In this document: piece by piece, positions 9,101 through 18,100 of the stretch | Layout of the letters: each line of letters opens with the position of its first letter | Numbering within the stretch: position 1 is the first letter of the stretch | From: a bacterium | GTDB taxonomy: Bacteria; Bacteroidota; Ignavibacteria; SZUA-365 | Assembly: GCA_020444325.1 (NCBI GenBank) | Contig: JAHLLD010000006.1 | Span: 172,622-236,621, forward strand | Reading direction: 5' to 3' | Length of the DNA: 64,000 bases | Made by a program: the position numbers and the translations under genes | The notes under the pieces: generated by a model | Told to the model about the DNA's origin: nothing | The model's input: only the letters and a program-made list of their open reading frames with translations | Database searches by the model: none

Positions 9101-10748
9101 CGAGAATGGGAGCGGACGCATCGAGAACGATCAGCAGAGTATTATGCGCGCGTCCATCACCGGCCAGGAAACAACGCCTGATGCCGGGCACATCCTGAAA
9201 ACGGTTCTCGACCGCCAGAGGAGCAATGGTCTGTCCCCTGCTGTTCTTGTAGATATCCTTCACACGGTCAACAATGCGGTAATGCCCGCTCTCACTCTGT
9301 GCGAACAGGTCGCCTGTTGGAATCCACCGTCCATGCAGCGACTCCCCATCCCCGGATTCTTCCGACACCTCGGTTGCGTTTTCCAGCGGAGTGGCCACGT
9401 AGGGACCGCGCATTTCCATCTCGCAGTTTTCGCGCAGGCGCACGTCGATGCCGGGCAGAGGGATGCCGACGGAGTCGGCTTCATACGCACCGGGCGGTGT
9501 CATGAGTATGCCGCCTGTCGCTTCCGTCATTCCGAAACCACTGCCGAGCGCCACACCATGCTGATGGAAGTAGCGAAAGACCGATGGACTCAGGTACCCG
9601 GCTGCCGAGAGTCCCCAGCGCAATTTCCCTCCACAGGCCGCAGCAAGCGTATCGAAGCGGTCCGCTTCCTCCCGCAGCTCGACCCAGCGCTGGGGGATGC
9701 TGATCAGTCCTGTCGGCTGCACCTCGCGCATACGTGCGAACAGTGCTTCACGACCGGAACTGCCGACGAACACGTATCGTCCTCCCCAGAACAGCATGCC
9801 CTGCAGTTCGAGAAAACGTCCGAAGGTATGAAACAGCGGCAGGTAAGCGGCGAGCGTTTCATCGTCGCCGACATCAGGCAGCGCCGCCGCGCGCGCGAAG
9901 CGCTTGCTCACCATGTTCATCTGCGAGAAGGCAACGCCTTTGGGGAGTCCGGTAGAACCCGAAGTAAACATGACGGTCGAAGTACCCGTATACGGAATGT
10001 CCCTTGCCGATTGCCCGCCTTCGCCAACCGGCAGACTCCTTTCCCGGTTTTTGGCGATGAAGGCATCGAACAGTTCGACACCTTGCTCTTCCGGATTTCC
10101 CGCGCCGATGAACACGGGGAGCAGCTCGAGTCCGTATTCCGCCATGACGCGGAGCAGGAGCCGCAGCCGCTCGTTGGTGTCGACGAACACGAGGTTGATA
10201 CGGAGCTGCTGCAGAATGGACGCAAGCGATGACTCGTCGAGATGCACGCTCAGTGGCGTATTGAGAATGCCATGTACCAGGCAGGACAGATCGCACAGTG
10301 CTCCTTCAAGCGAATTGGCGGTGAAGAGTGCGACACGGGGATGCGTCCCCGGTGTCCCTGCACGCATTGCATGCGCAATGATACCGCATTGTTTCTCCAC
10401 CTGAGCGAAACTCAGTCTGCGTCTCTCGCCGTCTCCCTCCTCGAGGTAACAGGCGGTCCCATGACTGCGTGCACGGTCGGCTAGCAGATCTCCCACCCCA
10501 TAGCGGAGCCGGAGCAGGACCGCGCGCACCGTCTTTTCATAAATACCGTATCGTTGTTCCTGGGTGAGCGCGCACCGGAATTCCGCGCCCGCAGCGGCGG
10601 AAAGGAATTCGCGCAGCGCCGCATTCAAACGATCCGTCGCATTGAAATGCGGGAGGGCGGAGTGGATCAGGTTCAGCATACGAGCTGGAATATCCGGATC
10701 CCGCTGCCGCTGATATTGCTGAAGGAGGTCCTCAATCGCTGCGGGCAT
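6180..10748 (-). CDS. AMP-dependent acyl ligase / GNAT acetyltransferase fusion
   Basis: A 1522-residue multidomain protein. Residues about 90-610 are a complete adenylate-forming ligase: TSGSTGLPKG (262-271), FGMTEATG (405-412), GRWIPTGDLF (473-482), RIVDRVKD (491-498) and the catalytic lysine loop TPKGSLNRKR (597-606). The C-terminal about 150 residues hold a GNAT fold with the acetyl-CoA loop RGNGYG (1463-1468). Between them lie roughly 740 residues I cannot assign. They are helix-rich, with a HEAT-like stretch (LRKRLGACAWHPDEAVRIRA). One segment (FRVILQTRTGRRFTFRLLLD) vaguely recalls a kinase-like N-lobe. There is no carrier-protein motif. As first gene of the four-gene unit it may activate an acid for the downstream enzymes. 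The domain order is unusual. Confidence 0.8.
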   Translation of the reverse strand: MPAAIEDLLQQYQRQRDPDIPARMLNLIHSALPHFNATDRLNAALREFLSAAAGAEFRCALTQEQRYGIYEKTVRAVLLRLRYGVGDLLADRARSHGTACYLEEGDGERRRLSFAQVEKQCGIIAHAMRAGTPGTHPRVALFTANSLEGALCDLSCLVHGILNTPLSVHLDESSLASILQQLRINLVFVDTNERLRLLLRVMAEYGLELLPVFIGAGNPEEQGVELFDAFIAKNRERSLPVGEGGQSARDIPYTGTSTVMFTSGSTGLPKGVAFSQMNMVSKRFARAAALPDVGDDETLAAYLPLFHTFGRFLELQGMLFWGGRYVFVGSSGREALFARMREVQPTGLISIPQRWVELREEADRFDTLAAACGGKLRWGLSAAGYLSPSVFRYFHQHGVALGSGFGMTEATGGILMTPPGAYEADSVGIPLPGIDVRLRENCEMEMRGPYVATPLENATEVSEESGDGESLHGRWIPTGDLFAQSESGHYRIVDRVKDIYKNSRGQTIAPLAVENRFQDVPGIRRCFLAGDGRAHNTLLIVLDASAPILEKLASTQQRERYFNEIIRAVNRELPVYERILEFTLLDEDFSESRGELTPKGSLNRKRIRENYSAEIARMYQERALRFEIAGLRLRLPLWMLRDLGCTERDLQLRPEGLYNAATRALLPVAAGRNEGHWRIGDLEYQLRSATVDLGRLCRQPYGWTGNAALTGFLPCHEGWDVPLDEVEAVIPLQWPVDAVRMSDGADRTEVGVDASSKASIGTVLQQLHRMLSITFTADSPLALQLFDDLGAALESIPHRHLSLLRKRLGACAWHPDEAVRIRAYETLLLFDPMPEDAAPYNAFMRSERSFLDGPALDRIASPDMRGERLAALRRRLHSYRQQQPHPSAAEQRVYNHLLVLLYRLAARDASFVYDVRAELALWMQIDEMRDRAGELFYALKDVYVRRQEASSTRRDSLLHLLDAALDAMPDAAGADRDRLRVLLAETPFLSLTVLMLFGIDGLGSEAMVLDQILIEALPSSRSGSRSFRVILQTRTGRRFTFRLLLDDRYREKAMHEDVLRLLRISGAPVRHAALPRFGSFMPEAGAIALAESAGRSLAEFMDRGAAQADEAELRRWWISGLSAWIRGWRDSSHELLPGAIEAENVIVPLLRYREGAVLASVEGWRSCDGTHCLIEGLFDILRRAAERWNTSRLQPSWVIDACAEVLGEQEATELLQHVDEMLDARGVHLDMKTAALIRYELEQRAQRYNPPIAVRNAVACWRDWAHTYPLLVEERGEDYLRHVLDLYGVMRYGTAARWFVTRRTVLGGLPGDCGQQLDELILRLHRDSSFAVTRSVELAELQEQIPAGGMREQFLRMVFPAAEGADLQLVRTQIAGRKSAVVEHPMETTGSGEMLIREPLSAAETGSILALLVQERLPVPSGENLRYLALIDDRQRVAGGAVFSVLPTSEAELQAVIVEQSLRGNGYGHALLRDLALQLKASDIQSLRAPHYLAPFCMHAGFTADSRDGEFRLLLEEAASPE

Positions 10749-10812
10749 GTATTGAAACTACGCAGACGTCCGTCAACTGTCAATGCGCAGCGGTGTCATG
10801 CTGCACAGTAGC

Positions 10813-12894
10813 TTAATGCCTAATGAGACAACGCGCAGTTTGCATTCCCCACGTCCCTTGCAGCACAACAAGGTATAATCCACTGTCCCATGACTCTGTC
10901 GTGAGGGAAATGATGGCATTGCCGTCCACCGTCCGCTGTGCCACGCAACGACCTGAAATATCAAACACGGTGATTGATCTTCCCCGGGATGCGAAATCGC
11001 GGACGTCGAGTTGCAGGATATCATCGGCCGGCTGTGGATGCAGTGAAAGCTCAGGCAGCTGATGATGTTGCGGCACACGCGGAACCGCTGTCGAGCCGTC
11101 CAGTTTTCGTCGGTAGAATCCACCTCGCGAGGGACTTGCGTATATCCACCCGTCATGGACCGTCAGGAGCCGTGCATCGCGGGAATCTGGAAGTCCTTCA
11201 TCCCATGCATACCAGGGCCCCATATGATCATCAAGTCGTGACAACCTGATGTCTTCCCCGGTCGCAAAGATCTGTTTCCCATGTGAGAGAATCGACCGTA
11301 CCTGACCTCCCTCTGCTGGTGCGATACCAAGTGGTTCCCACGGTTCGCTGTCGTTTGATTTCCAGTAAATCCAGTTTTGATGGGCGTTCGGCCCCTGGAA
11401 ACCGATGTATACACCGAAGGGATCGCTCCATGATACATATGCCTCTTCGCTTGGGAGACCCTCACGATCAGTTTGCCAGGTACTCCCGCCGTCAACTGAC
11501 CGCACAACATGCCGACCGCAGCTGTAGTATGTAGATTCGAGACTGCGTACTGCGTCAGGATAAAAGCCGAACGGAACGTCTCCGGATCTCCAACTGGATC
11601 CCATATCGGTAGAATACCCGATGAAGTTTTGTGCCGCCGCAAACAGCACGCCATTGTGTACTGATAGATGCGCTTCAGAAACAGCATCCAATTCTTCCAT
11701 GCGTTCCCAGGATTTTCCGGCGTCGTCTGACTTCCAGTATCCCGCAAATTTCGTTGCATACAGGAGTGATGAACCGACGGCAAGAAGCTGACTAGCCTCC
11801 TCAGATGCTGGAGTTCCAAACGGACCAGGCCGGAGCCACTCCCATATGCCTTCTTTCTTTGTGTAGATTCCCGGTTGCCCGCGCATCGCGATGAACCTAT
11901 CATTTCCTACCCAGGCCACACTACTCACGCTGTTGGGAGATGTGGTCCCGAATTTCCAATGCACCCCGTAATCGTCCGACAGCAACACTCCGGGGCCGTT
12001 CAAGGACAGCGCAATGCGATCGCCGATGATAACGCCATCAAAGACATTTACGCGACTGAGTCCGAATGTCTCAGCATGAAACGTCTCCCCTCCATCCAGG
12101 CTAATGTGCGGATTGTATGCGCCTCCTGCTATCACAATTGAATCTGTCACAGTAAGGGCGGTCCAGATACTGTACGCAAACTGAATTGGAGCACGAGTCC
12201 AATTCTTCCCATCCTCCGACCTGATCAGTCCCCCAGTCTCTTCGGTCGCGAAAAGATAGCGACTGTTCGCGGCGATGCGAAAGATAGGTAAGCCTGAGGG
12301 ACTGTTCGAGAACAGTTCCCACCTCCCATTCTTGTACATATAAAACAACCCGAACCTGGATCCGGCTACAGGACGGCCGCGAAACATCGTAATGGTGAAC
12401 ATCAGCCTTTCACTGTCAAGCCCTTCCCCACTGTTTTTCCAGACTTTGCCGGATGGGTCTGTCGAGAGCAGTACACCCTGTTTGGAGGTAGGTATGAAGA
12501 CGGTATCCTGATGGACGAGAACATGGAATGCCTCGAAGCCATCATGGACCTTCTTCCACACGCGTTCTGAGTAATCAAAGCACCAGAGTGAAGTACTGCA
12601 TGTGGAAAAATGCCGTGCAAGAACCCAGTTCTGTGCAAATGCGTGATAGAAGCGCAAATCATGGAAATCCCATTCCTGAGGTTCATGTTGCGGAAACCAA
12701 TTGTCTCCCCTGTCTGGTGAGTACTGCCCACGAACCGTCAGTGTGTCACCAACACAAAGGATGCTGGTGAACGAGCCCCCGGGAGGAACATCAAGTTTGG
12801 TCCACTGGCCTGATGACTGCGCGGACACATTACATGGAGTGAGGATTATCGCGATTACGATCGTGAGAAAGAGAGTGGATGCAATCCTGTACAT
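10813..12894 (-). CDS. Secreted beta-propeller-like protein with T9SS sorting domain
   Basis: A 693-residue exported protein. Signal peptide MYRIASTLFLTIVIAIILTPCNVSA, then many repeats in which an S-x-D-x-G-x-(S/T/N)-W turn recurs (SDDAGKSWERM, SVDGGSTWQTD, SEDGKNWTRA, SLDGGETF). These Asp-box-type turns mark BNR/sortilin-like propellers. The last about 80 residues (LSLHPQPADDILQLDVRD, ITVFDISGRCV, GLYLVVLQG) form a type A C-terminal sorting domain, so export through a type IX system and surface attachment are likely. Met at 12894 is preceded by AGGGGGG; the upstream Met is less likely. It stands alone. Function unknown; Asp-box proteins range from glycosidases to adhesins. Confidence 0.75.
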   Translation of the reverse strand: MYRIASTLFLTIVIAIILTPCNVSAQSSGQWTKLDVPPGGSFTSILCVGDTLTVRGQYSPDRGDNWFPQHEPQEWDFHDLRFYHAFAQNWVLARHFSTCSTSLWCFDYSERVWKKVHDGFEAFHVLVHQDTVFIPTSKQGVLLSTDPSGKVWKNSGEGLDSERLMFTITMFRGRPVAGSRFGLFYMYKNGRWELFSNSPSGLPIFRIAANSRYLFATEETGGLIRSEDGKNWTRAPIQFAYSIWTALTVTDSIVIAGGAYNPHISLDGGETFHAETFGLSRVNVFDGVIIGDRIALSLNGPGVLLSDDYGVHWKFGTTSPNSVSSVAWVGNDRFIAMRGQPGIYTKKEGIWEWLRPGPFGTPASEEASQLLAVGSSLLYATKFAGYWKSDDAGKSWERMEELDAVSEAHLSVHNGVLFAAAQNFIGYSTDMGSSWRSGDVPFGFYPDAVRSLESTYYSCGRHVVRSVDGGSTWQTDREGLPSEEAYVSWSDPFGVYIGFQGPNAHQNWIYWKSNDSEPWEPLGIAPAEGGQVRSILSHGKQIFATGEDIRLSRLDDHMGPWYAWDEGLPDSRDARLLTVHDGWIYASPSRGGFYRRKLDGSTAVPRVPQHHQLPELSLHPQPADDILQLDVRDFASRGRSITVFDISGRCVAQRTVDGNAIISLTTESWDSGLYLVVLQGTWGMQTARCLIRH

Positions 12895-13062
12895 GGTTAC
12901 CCCCCTGTAGGTGTAGAAATTTTCAACCCTGTCCGCTGTGAACTTCAACACGCGACTGAATCATTAGTTACAGCGTTGTCACTCGAGAGCGTTCTGGTTC
13001 AGGAAGGAATAGATCGAGCGCCGCACGAACAAGTACTTATTAACGGGTACTCAGGGGAAGGG

Positions 13063-13584
13063 TCAACGGAGGGAGCGTTTGATTGCCGGGTCGTTGAGCA
13101 GGCGGGCGATGGATCTTTTGACGCCTGGAGAAAGGGTTTCGAGGTGCCAGTCCTGCGTCAGACCTGTAATTTCATTCGCCAGCTCGGGATATTTTTTCGC
13201 CATCCTGACGATGTGGCGGAAGGCGGTGATGCGGACGGAAGGAGACTTGGCGGGCTGCTCCCAGACGGACACGCAGTGATCGAAAAGGCGCGCTTCGTGC
13301 TCCTCATTCAACTCCATGCGAGAAAGGATTTTCATGAGTTCGCGCTGATGTCCATCCTCCCGCTTCGGAATGGTCGCGATGATTTTCGAACGATACCTGC
13401 GCACACGCGCGTCATTGTCTTCCATGCAGTCGAACAGCAGCCACGCCGCCCGCCAGGCCAGCGGCTGCCTGTCCGAGAGCGCCAGCACGACGGCCTCGTC
13501 GAAGGATTCGGGATGATCCTTCAGCCACGGAATCATCTCCTCCTTGTAGGCTTCCGTCAGAATCCGTTCGAGCGCGGTGCTCAT
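13063..13584 (-). CDS. Conserved hypothetical, HEAT-like helical protein
   Basis: A protein of about 173 residues, entirely helical by its pattern, beginning MSTALERILTEAYKEEMIPWLKDHPE. Paired amphipathic helices (AWRAAWLLFDCMEDNDARVRRYRSKII, VRITAFRHIVRMAKKYPELANEI) look like HEAT/ARM repeats. I recall similar Bacteroidota proteins of unknown role that start near this Met, so 13584 is preferred; an in-frame Met at 13608 is possible. No signal peptide, so cytoplasmic. It is encoded 49 bases after the lipoprotein gene start-region neighbour at 13632 on the same strand and may share its transcript. No function assigned. Confidence 0.6.
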   Translation of the reverse strand: MSTALERILTEAYKEEMIPWLKDHPESFDEAVVLALSDRQPLAWRAAWLLFDCMEDNDARVRRYRSKIIATIPKREDGHQRELMKILSRMELNEEHEARLFDHCVSVWEQPAKSPSVRITAFRHIVRMAKKYPELANEITGLTQDWHLETLSPGVKRSIARLLNDPAIKRSLR

Positions 13585-13631
13585 CGTGAACCCCGGGGAT
13601 TCGTGCATATTCCCAGTCTGTTCTTCACTTC

Positions 13632-14267
13632 CTAATCGTCATAAACATGTTCCAGCGTCCAGTACAGGAATTCCAGGGGACGCGTCCTTCTCTCCGACGC
13701 AATGACATTCCCTTCCGCGTTCACAAGATAGATATTGCCCTGTAACGACTGCGGTGACGGGAAGAGCCGTTTCTCGAACGAAGAAGAATCGAAATCCGCG
13801 ACAAAACCGGGCAAGCTCCACCCCGCCTTTTGCACCTCATCCCAGGATGCGTTGTACGTGCTGTCTCTGTAATAGAGGAACACGAACTTGAGTTCCACCC
13901 TCGCATACTGCTGATGAAGAAGGTGGTAAAACGCGTATTGCTGTTCTTCCGTGGTGGCCGAAACAAGTGCCAACAGATAGGGATGACCTTGAAGTGAGTC
14001 CCCGGTGAGAACCTTCTGGTCGTCACCGATAGACATCAATCGAAAATTGCCGATGGGATATTCCCTTGCCGGACGGTCCATTGTATCTTCCCAGGCATCA
14101 CGCGTTTCCGGGAAAAACACTGCGAACATGGAGAGATCCGATTCAAGTTCATCGATTGCAGCCTGCAGCTGCGGACTCAAGTCCGAACCCTCAATGGAGC
14201 CGCGTCCCCCATCCGAACACGCACAGACCAACGCGACGGCGATACATAACACTGTTCGTAGAACCAT
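13632..14267 (-). CDS. Hypothetical lipoprotein, possible thioredoxin-like fold
   Basis: A 211-residue lipoprotein with a signal peptide ending in a Cys-containing box (VALVCAC). The C-terminal half carries features of a thioredoxin-like fold without its Cys pair: LLALVSATTEEQQYAFYHLL, LKFVFLYYRD, then FPSPQSLQGNIYLVNAEGNVIASE, the last like the cis-Pro and hairpin region of TlpA proteins. No CxxC motif is present, so a redox role is not supported. It lies upstream of the HEAT-like gene at 13063 on the same strand. Function unknown. Confidence 0.55.
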   Translation of the reverse strand: MVLRTVLCIAVALVCACSDGGRGSIEGSDLSPQLQAAIDELESDLSMFAVFFPETRDAWEDTMDRPAREYPIGNFRLMSIGDDQKVLTGDSLQGHPYLLALVSATTEEQQYAFYHLLHQQYARVELKFVFLYYRDSTYNASWDEVQKAGWSLPGFVADFDSSSFEKRLFPSPQSLQGNIYLVNAEGNVIASERRTRPLEFLYWTLEHVYDD

Positions 14268-14326
14268 GATGCTCTCTATCGCAGTATGACAGACTTCCAG
14301 TAGTAAGATAATTTATCGGTTGAAAT

Positions 14327-14683
14327 TCAGGAAAGTCCGAACACCGCCTTGAGTGCGCGGTCGATTGCCTCGAGGTGCCGTGCTTCGAGTGTGCCACGAA
14401 TGCGGACCAGGCGCTGCCTGTGATCAACGGGACGCGTTTGCAGACAGTCTGCCAGTGACAGCTTGTCCAGCCCGTTTTCCTCCGAAGGGTTGATCTCGAC
14501 ATTCGTGAGTATTTCCGCTTTTTTCTCCGTCCACCCTGTGAGAGGCACTACCTGCAAAACCGGAAGCCTTCGGCTGTATATTTCATTGGTCACAATGACG
14601 CAGGGACGAACTTTGCCAGACTCCGAACCGCGTACCGGTTCGAGGTTAATGTCGATGACCATTCCGCGTCGTAAACTGTTCAT
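14327..14683 (-). CDS. MazF/PemK-type endoribonuclease toxin
   Basis: A 118-residue toxin of the MazF/PemK fold: LRRGMVIDINLEPVRGSESGKVRPCVIVTN carries the opening strand and the G-x-E-x-x-K-x-RP-x-(L/V) core of the family, followed by VLQVVPLTGW and the C-terminal SLADCLQTRPVDHRQRLVR. MazF toxins cut mRNA at short motifs. Met at 14683 was chosen because it overlaps the antitoxin stop by 4 bases (ATGA) and begins the fold. Autoregulation by the toxin-antitoxin complex at the dyad 14944-14968 is likely. Confidence 0.85.
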   Translation of the reverse strand: MNSLRRGMVIDINLEPVRGSESGKVRPCVIVTNEIYSRRLPVLQVVPLTGWTEKKAEILTNVEINPSEENGLDKLSLADCLQTRPVDHRQRLVRIRGTLEARHLEAIDRALKAVFGLS

Positions 14684-14913
14684 CCGGGCCACTGCGTCGC
14701 TGCGTCTTCGGTCCATTCTTTCATCTCTTCATCCCCATCGTACACCTCAGCGTAAAGCTCCGCAGACGCTTCCAAGCGCTGCCGCTCAAGTTCCGAGGAA
14801 AACAAATCCAGGGCCGCTCTCACAAGTGCGCTCTTATCCTTGAAACCATACCTCTTGCACTGCTCGAGAACACGCAGATGTGACTCGTCGATACTGAATT
14901 TGGCCTGTTTCAT
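14680..14913 (-). CDS. Ribbon-helix-helix antitoxin of the MazF-type toxin
   Basis: A 77-residue antitoxin. The N-terminal MKQAKFSIDESHLRVLEQCKRYGFKDKSALVRAALDLF is a ribbon-helix-helix DNA-binding domain. The acidic tail (SAELYAEVYDGDEEMKEWTEDAATQW) is the usual toxin-wrapping segment. The start at 14913 is supported by a GAGGGGGT box 7 bases upstream; an earlier in-frame Met would put the operator dyad inside the gene. It precedes and overlaps the toxin gene. A perfect inverted repeat 31 bases upstream is the probable operator. Confidence 0.82.
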   Translation of the reverse strand: MKQAKFSIDESHLRVLEQCKRYGFKDKSALVRAALDLFSSELERQRLEASAELYAEVYDGDEEMKEWTEDAATQWPG

Positions 14914-14943
14914 CGCAACAACCCCCTCGTTCAGGGCTCTGTT

Positions 14944-14968
14944 ATTGGGTCCTGTTATTGGACCCAAT
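14944..14968. promoter_or_regulatory. Probable mazEF operator dyad
   Basis: Perfect inverted repeat ATTGGGTCC-N7-GGACCCAAT, just upstream of the antitoxin start. It overlaps a direct repeat, CTGTTATTGG, at 14939-14948 and 14952-14961 (13-base period). Ribbon-helix-helix antitoxins commonly bind such repeats in their own promoters. Binding is inferred. Confidence 0.6.
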
Positions 14969-15050
14969 CTAGGGACTACGATGATAAATATCAAACCCTA
15001 AAAAACACGTGAGTGCCGTCGTCAGAGGTCATGCACATACAAAACAGCAA

Positions 15051-15131
15051 TTTTAACATATGTTAAAACTCGGCGAATAAAATTTTAACACATGTTAAAA
15101 CTCAGTAGGCGAATTTTAACATGTGTTAAAA
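15051..15131. repeat. Three phased 18-bp palindromes TTTTAACA-N2-TGTTAAAA
   Basis: Three copies at 15051-15068, 15083-15100 and 15114-15131: TTTTAACATATGTTAAAA, TTTTAACACATGTTAAAA and TTTTAACATGTGTTAAAA. The first is a perfect palindrome; the second and third are exact reverse complements of each other. Starts are 32 and 31 bases apart, close to three helical turns. The spacers are related (CTCGGCGAATAAAA, CTCAGTAGGCGAA). They lie between the kinase stop and mazEF. They look like a multi-site operator; the bound protein is unknown. Confidence 0.75.
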
Positions 15132-15143
15132 TATGGGAAACGG

Positions 15144-18100
15144 CTACTTCGGCAGCGCGATGGTGAACACCGTACCTTCGCCGTCAGTGCTGTCGAAGTG
15201 CATACGGCCGCCGTGGCCCTTGACCACAGTTTCATAGCTGAGTGAAAGGCCCAGTCCGGTTCCCACTCCTGTGGGCTTGGTCGTGAAGAAGGGCTCGAGC
15301 ACCTTGGCCTTGATATCATCGGGAATGCCGGATCCGTTGTCGGAGATTCGCACGATGACGGCGTCGCCTTCCAATGCGGTCATGCAATTGAGTGTCGGAC
15401 TGTAGCCTGGAGCGGCTTCGCTCTCGCCCTTTTCGTGCATGGCGTAAAGGGCATTGTTCATCAGATTGATGAACACGCGCATGAGGTCCTGTGGGAAGCC
15501 CTGGACCTCCGGCAGTCCGTCCGCGAATGAACGCTCGATTGTTGGTTCGAAATCCGGATACTGTGAGTGCAACGCGTTGCTGACCAGTTTCAGTGAGTCA
15601 TCGAGCAGCGCGTTGATGTCGACGGAAGTGATAGTGCGTCCTCCCTTCTGCGAGTGCAGAAGCATGTTCTGGACAATACGATCCGCCCGCTGGCCGTGCT
15701 CATGAATGCGGAGTGCATACCCGGAGAGACTCGTGAACATCTCGCCGAATTTCTCGGACACCTCACTCACCTGCTTTTCGCGGTACTCTTCAAAGCTCGA
15801 GAGAATCTCACCGATCAGCTCCCGGGAAAGCATGGAAAAATTGTTGACGAAATTGAGCGGGTTCTTGATCTCGTGGGCAATGCCGTCGGTGAGCTGAGCG
15901 AGCGAGGCCATCTTCTCTGCCTGAATCAGGTGTCCCTGCGTCTTGCGCAGGTGATCGAGGGCCACGGCAAGCTCACCATTCTTTTGACGCAGTTCGGTTG
16001 TCCTTTCCTCAACCTTCCGTTCGAGGTCGCTGTAGAGCATCGCATTCTCGAGGGAGATTGCAATCTGTCCCGAAAGCAGTGCGAGAAGATCGGCGCGCTG
16101 TGCGGCGAATGCGCCCGAGGTGAGGGAATTCTCGAGATACAGTATGCCGCTCAAAGCCCCTTTTTGCACGATGGGCATACAGAGGATGGATTTCAGCGCA
16201 TGTGTCTGGACGAAATTGTCGGAAGCAAAACGCATATCCTCGGTGGCGTCATCGACGATGAGCGTATCGCGTTCACGCGTCACGAGCTGCAGTACGGACT
16301 CGCTTACCACGCCGGTGGGGTCGGCCGGCTGTTCCAGCAACAGTGTCGTCGTCTCGCCCACGCGCGCCTCGGCGACGACGCGCATGCGGCCGTCGCGCAT
16401 GAGCAGGAAAACGCCACGCTGGGCACCCCCGGCTTCAATTGCGATGTCCATCAAACGTCGCAGCAGATCCCCGAGTACGATAGCGCCGCTTATGGCCTGC
16501 GTCGCTTTCATCACGGAGGCCAGGTCCAGCGCACCGATGACGGTATTTGTTGTCTCGGTTTCCGGTCCGACTACGGTGAGTGTCTCGCTGCTGCCATGCG
16601 CAGCCTGCGCACCGGGGAATTCCCTCGCGAGCATGGAAGCTCTGTGTGATGCGCCCCAGCGGTTGTAATGATAAATCGCGTCACGGATAAAGACTTCAGC
16701 GACCCTGGGGCGCTTGCGCTTGAGATACAAACGTGCAACGCGTTCACAGGCCAGCGCCTCGATGTGAATCGCCTCTCGCGCATGCGCATGATCGATAGCG
16801 TTGTGATACGCGTCTTCGGCCTCGAGGATTTTACCCTGGATACGGAGGCGCTCGGCTTCGATGAGACTGCGGATGGCTTCGACGTTCTCCGTCGCGAAAC
16901 CGTTGAGCTTCTCGAGGCATACGTCTATCTGTGTTTCCGCTTCGGACTGCTGTTCGGCAGTGAGCTTCTCCCAGTTGAGCAGGAGGGCGACTGGAAGGTA
17001 GAGGTAATTCCCCAGTGCATGCGAGAACGTACTCGACAGCGCGACCATCGAGAGTGCGCGCTGGCCTGCCTCCACGGCTGCTGCGTACTCACCCTGGAAA
17101 CAGCAGATGAAAAGACGACAGACGAGGTGCCAGTGCAGTGGAAGTAATCCTACGTTGCTTTCCAGACGGGTGATCGTCTCTGCTTCATCGTACTCGCTGT
17201 CGCTGAGATCATCACCGCTGCGCGTCTTCCCCTGCAGGCAGCGGATGGACTGCCGGTAACTGGTCGCCATGTCGATACCGTCCTGATAGTGCGCGGCGGC
17301 GGAATAGCCATAGGCATGCTCGACGTCCACCGTCATTTCGCCCAGGGGCGTGCCGAGCAGGAACATGGTCATCGGGGCATGCGCAACGGCGTAGATGACA
17401 GGGTGGAAATCGCCCGAGTCCTGCCCTGCCTCTTCCGCCCTGCGCAGAAAACGAAGGCTTTCCGTGAGCGGCAGATGCAGATGGCTGAGCATCATGCCAA
17501 ACACCAGGTGCGTGCGGCTGATACTCGACAGATCGTTGTACCGCTCGCTGAGTGCATTACCCATGAGCCCGAATTGCACCGCGGCATCGTAGTTTCCCAT
17601 GACCGCGAGCATGCTCCCGAACAGGTTGTAGCCATGCGCACAGTAAACCGTGTTGCCATAGTCAAGCGACCGCTCAACCATCTGCAGCACAACCATTGCG
17701 AACAGGTCGAGGTTGCCCTGGTAGGTGGGACCGATGAGATCGCTGAGCAGACGCATGAGCTGATGTGTAACCGGATCCGAAGCGAGTGGGAGATCGAGCA
17801 GATCCATCGGCTTCCGGTCGCCGATCTTCTGCATGACACGGCCGAAGGCAGCGCCGATGTCCTCCTGTGTTGGATGCTCAGGCAGCGTGATATCCATAAG
17901 CTGCAGCGCCTCGATCCCGATGGCATTCGCCTCGTCGTAGCTGCTGGCCGCACTCTTCACAACGAGCTTCACGACATAAAGCGGCAGCTTCTCAATCGGT
18001 TTGCGCACACGTTCGACGATGTAGGTGAACAGCAGTTCCATCTGCTCGAATCGCAGCAGCATGTACTCACATTCGAACTTCCCGACGTTCAGCGCATACG

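Noticed and set aside
8061..10232. 723-codon open frame on the plus strand
   Set aside because: It lies wholly opposite the AMP-ligase gene, whose motifs are all intact. Its predicted protein is low-complexity and rich in His, Arg and Gln with no family match, as expected for an antisense shadow of a GC-rich gene.
15051..15131. Small CRISPR array
   Set aside because: The repeats are only 18 bases, the spacers only 13-14 and related to one another, and no cas gene is near. The palindromic units fit operator sites better.
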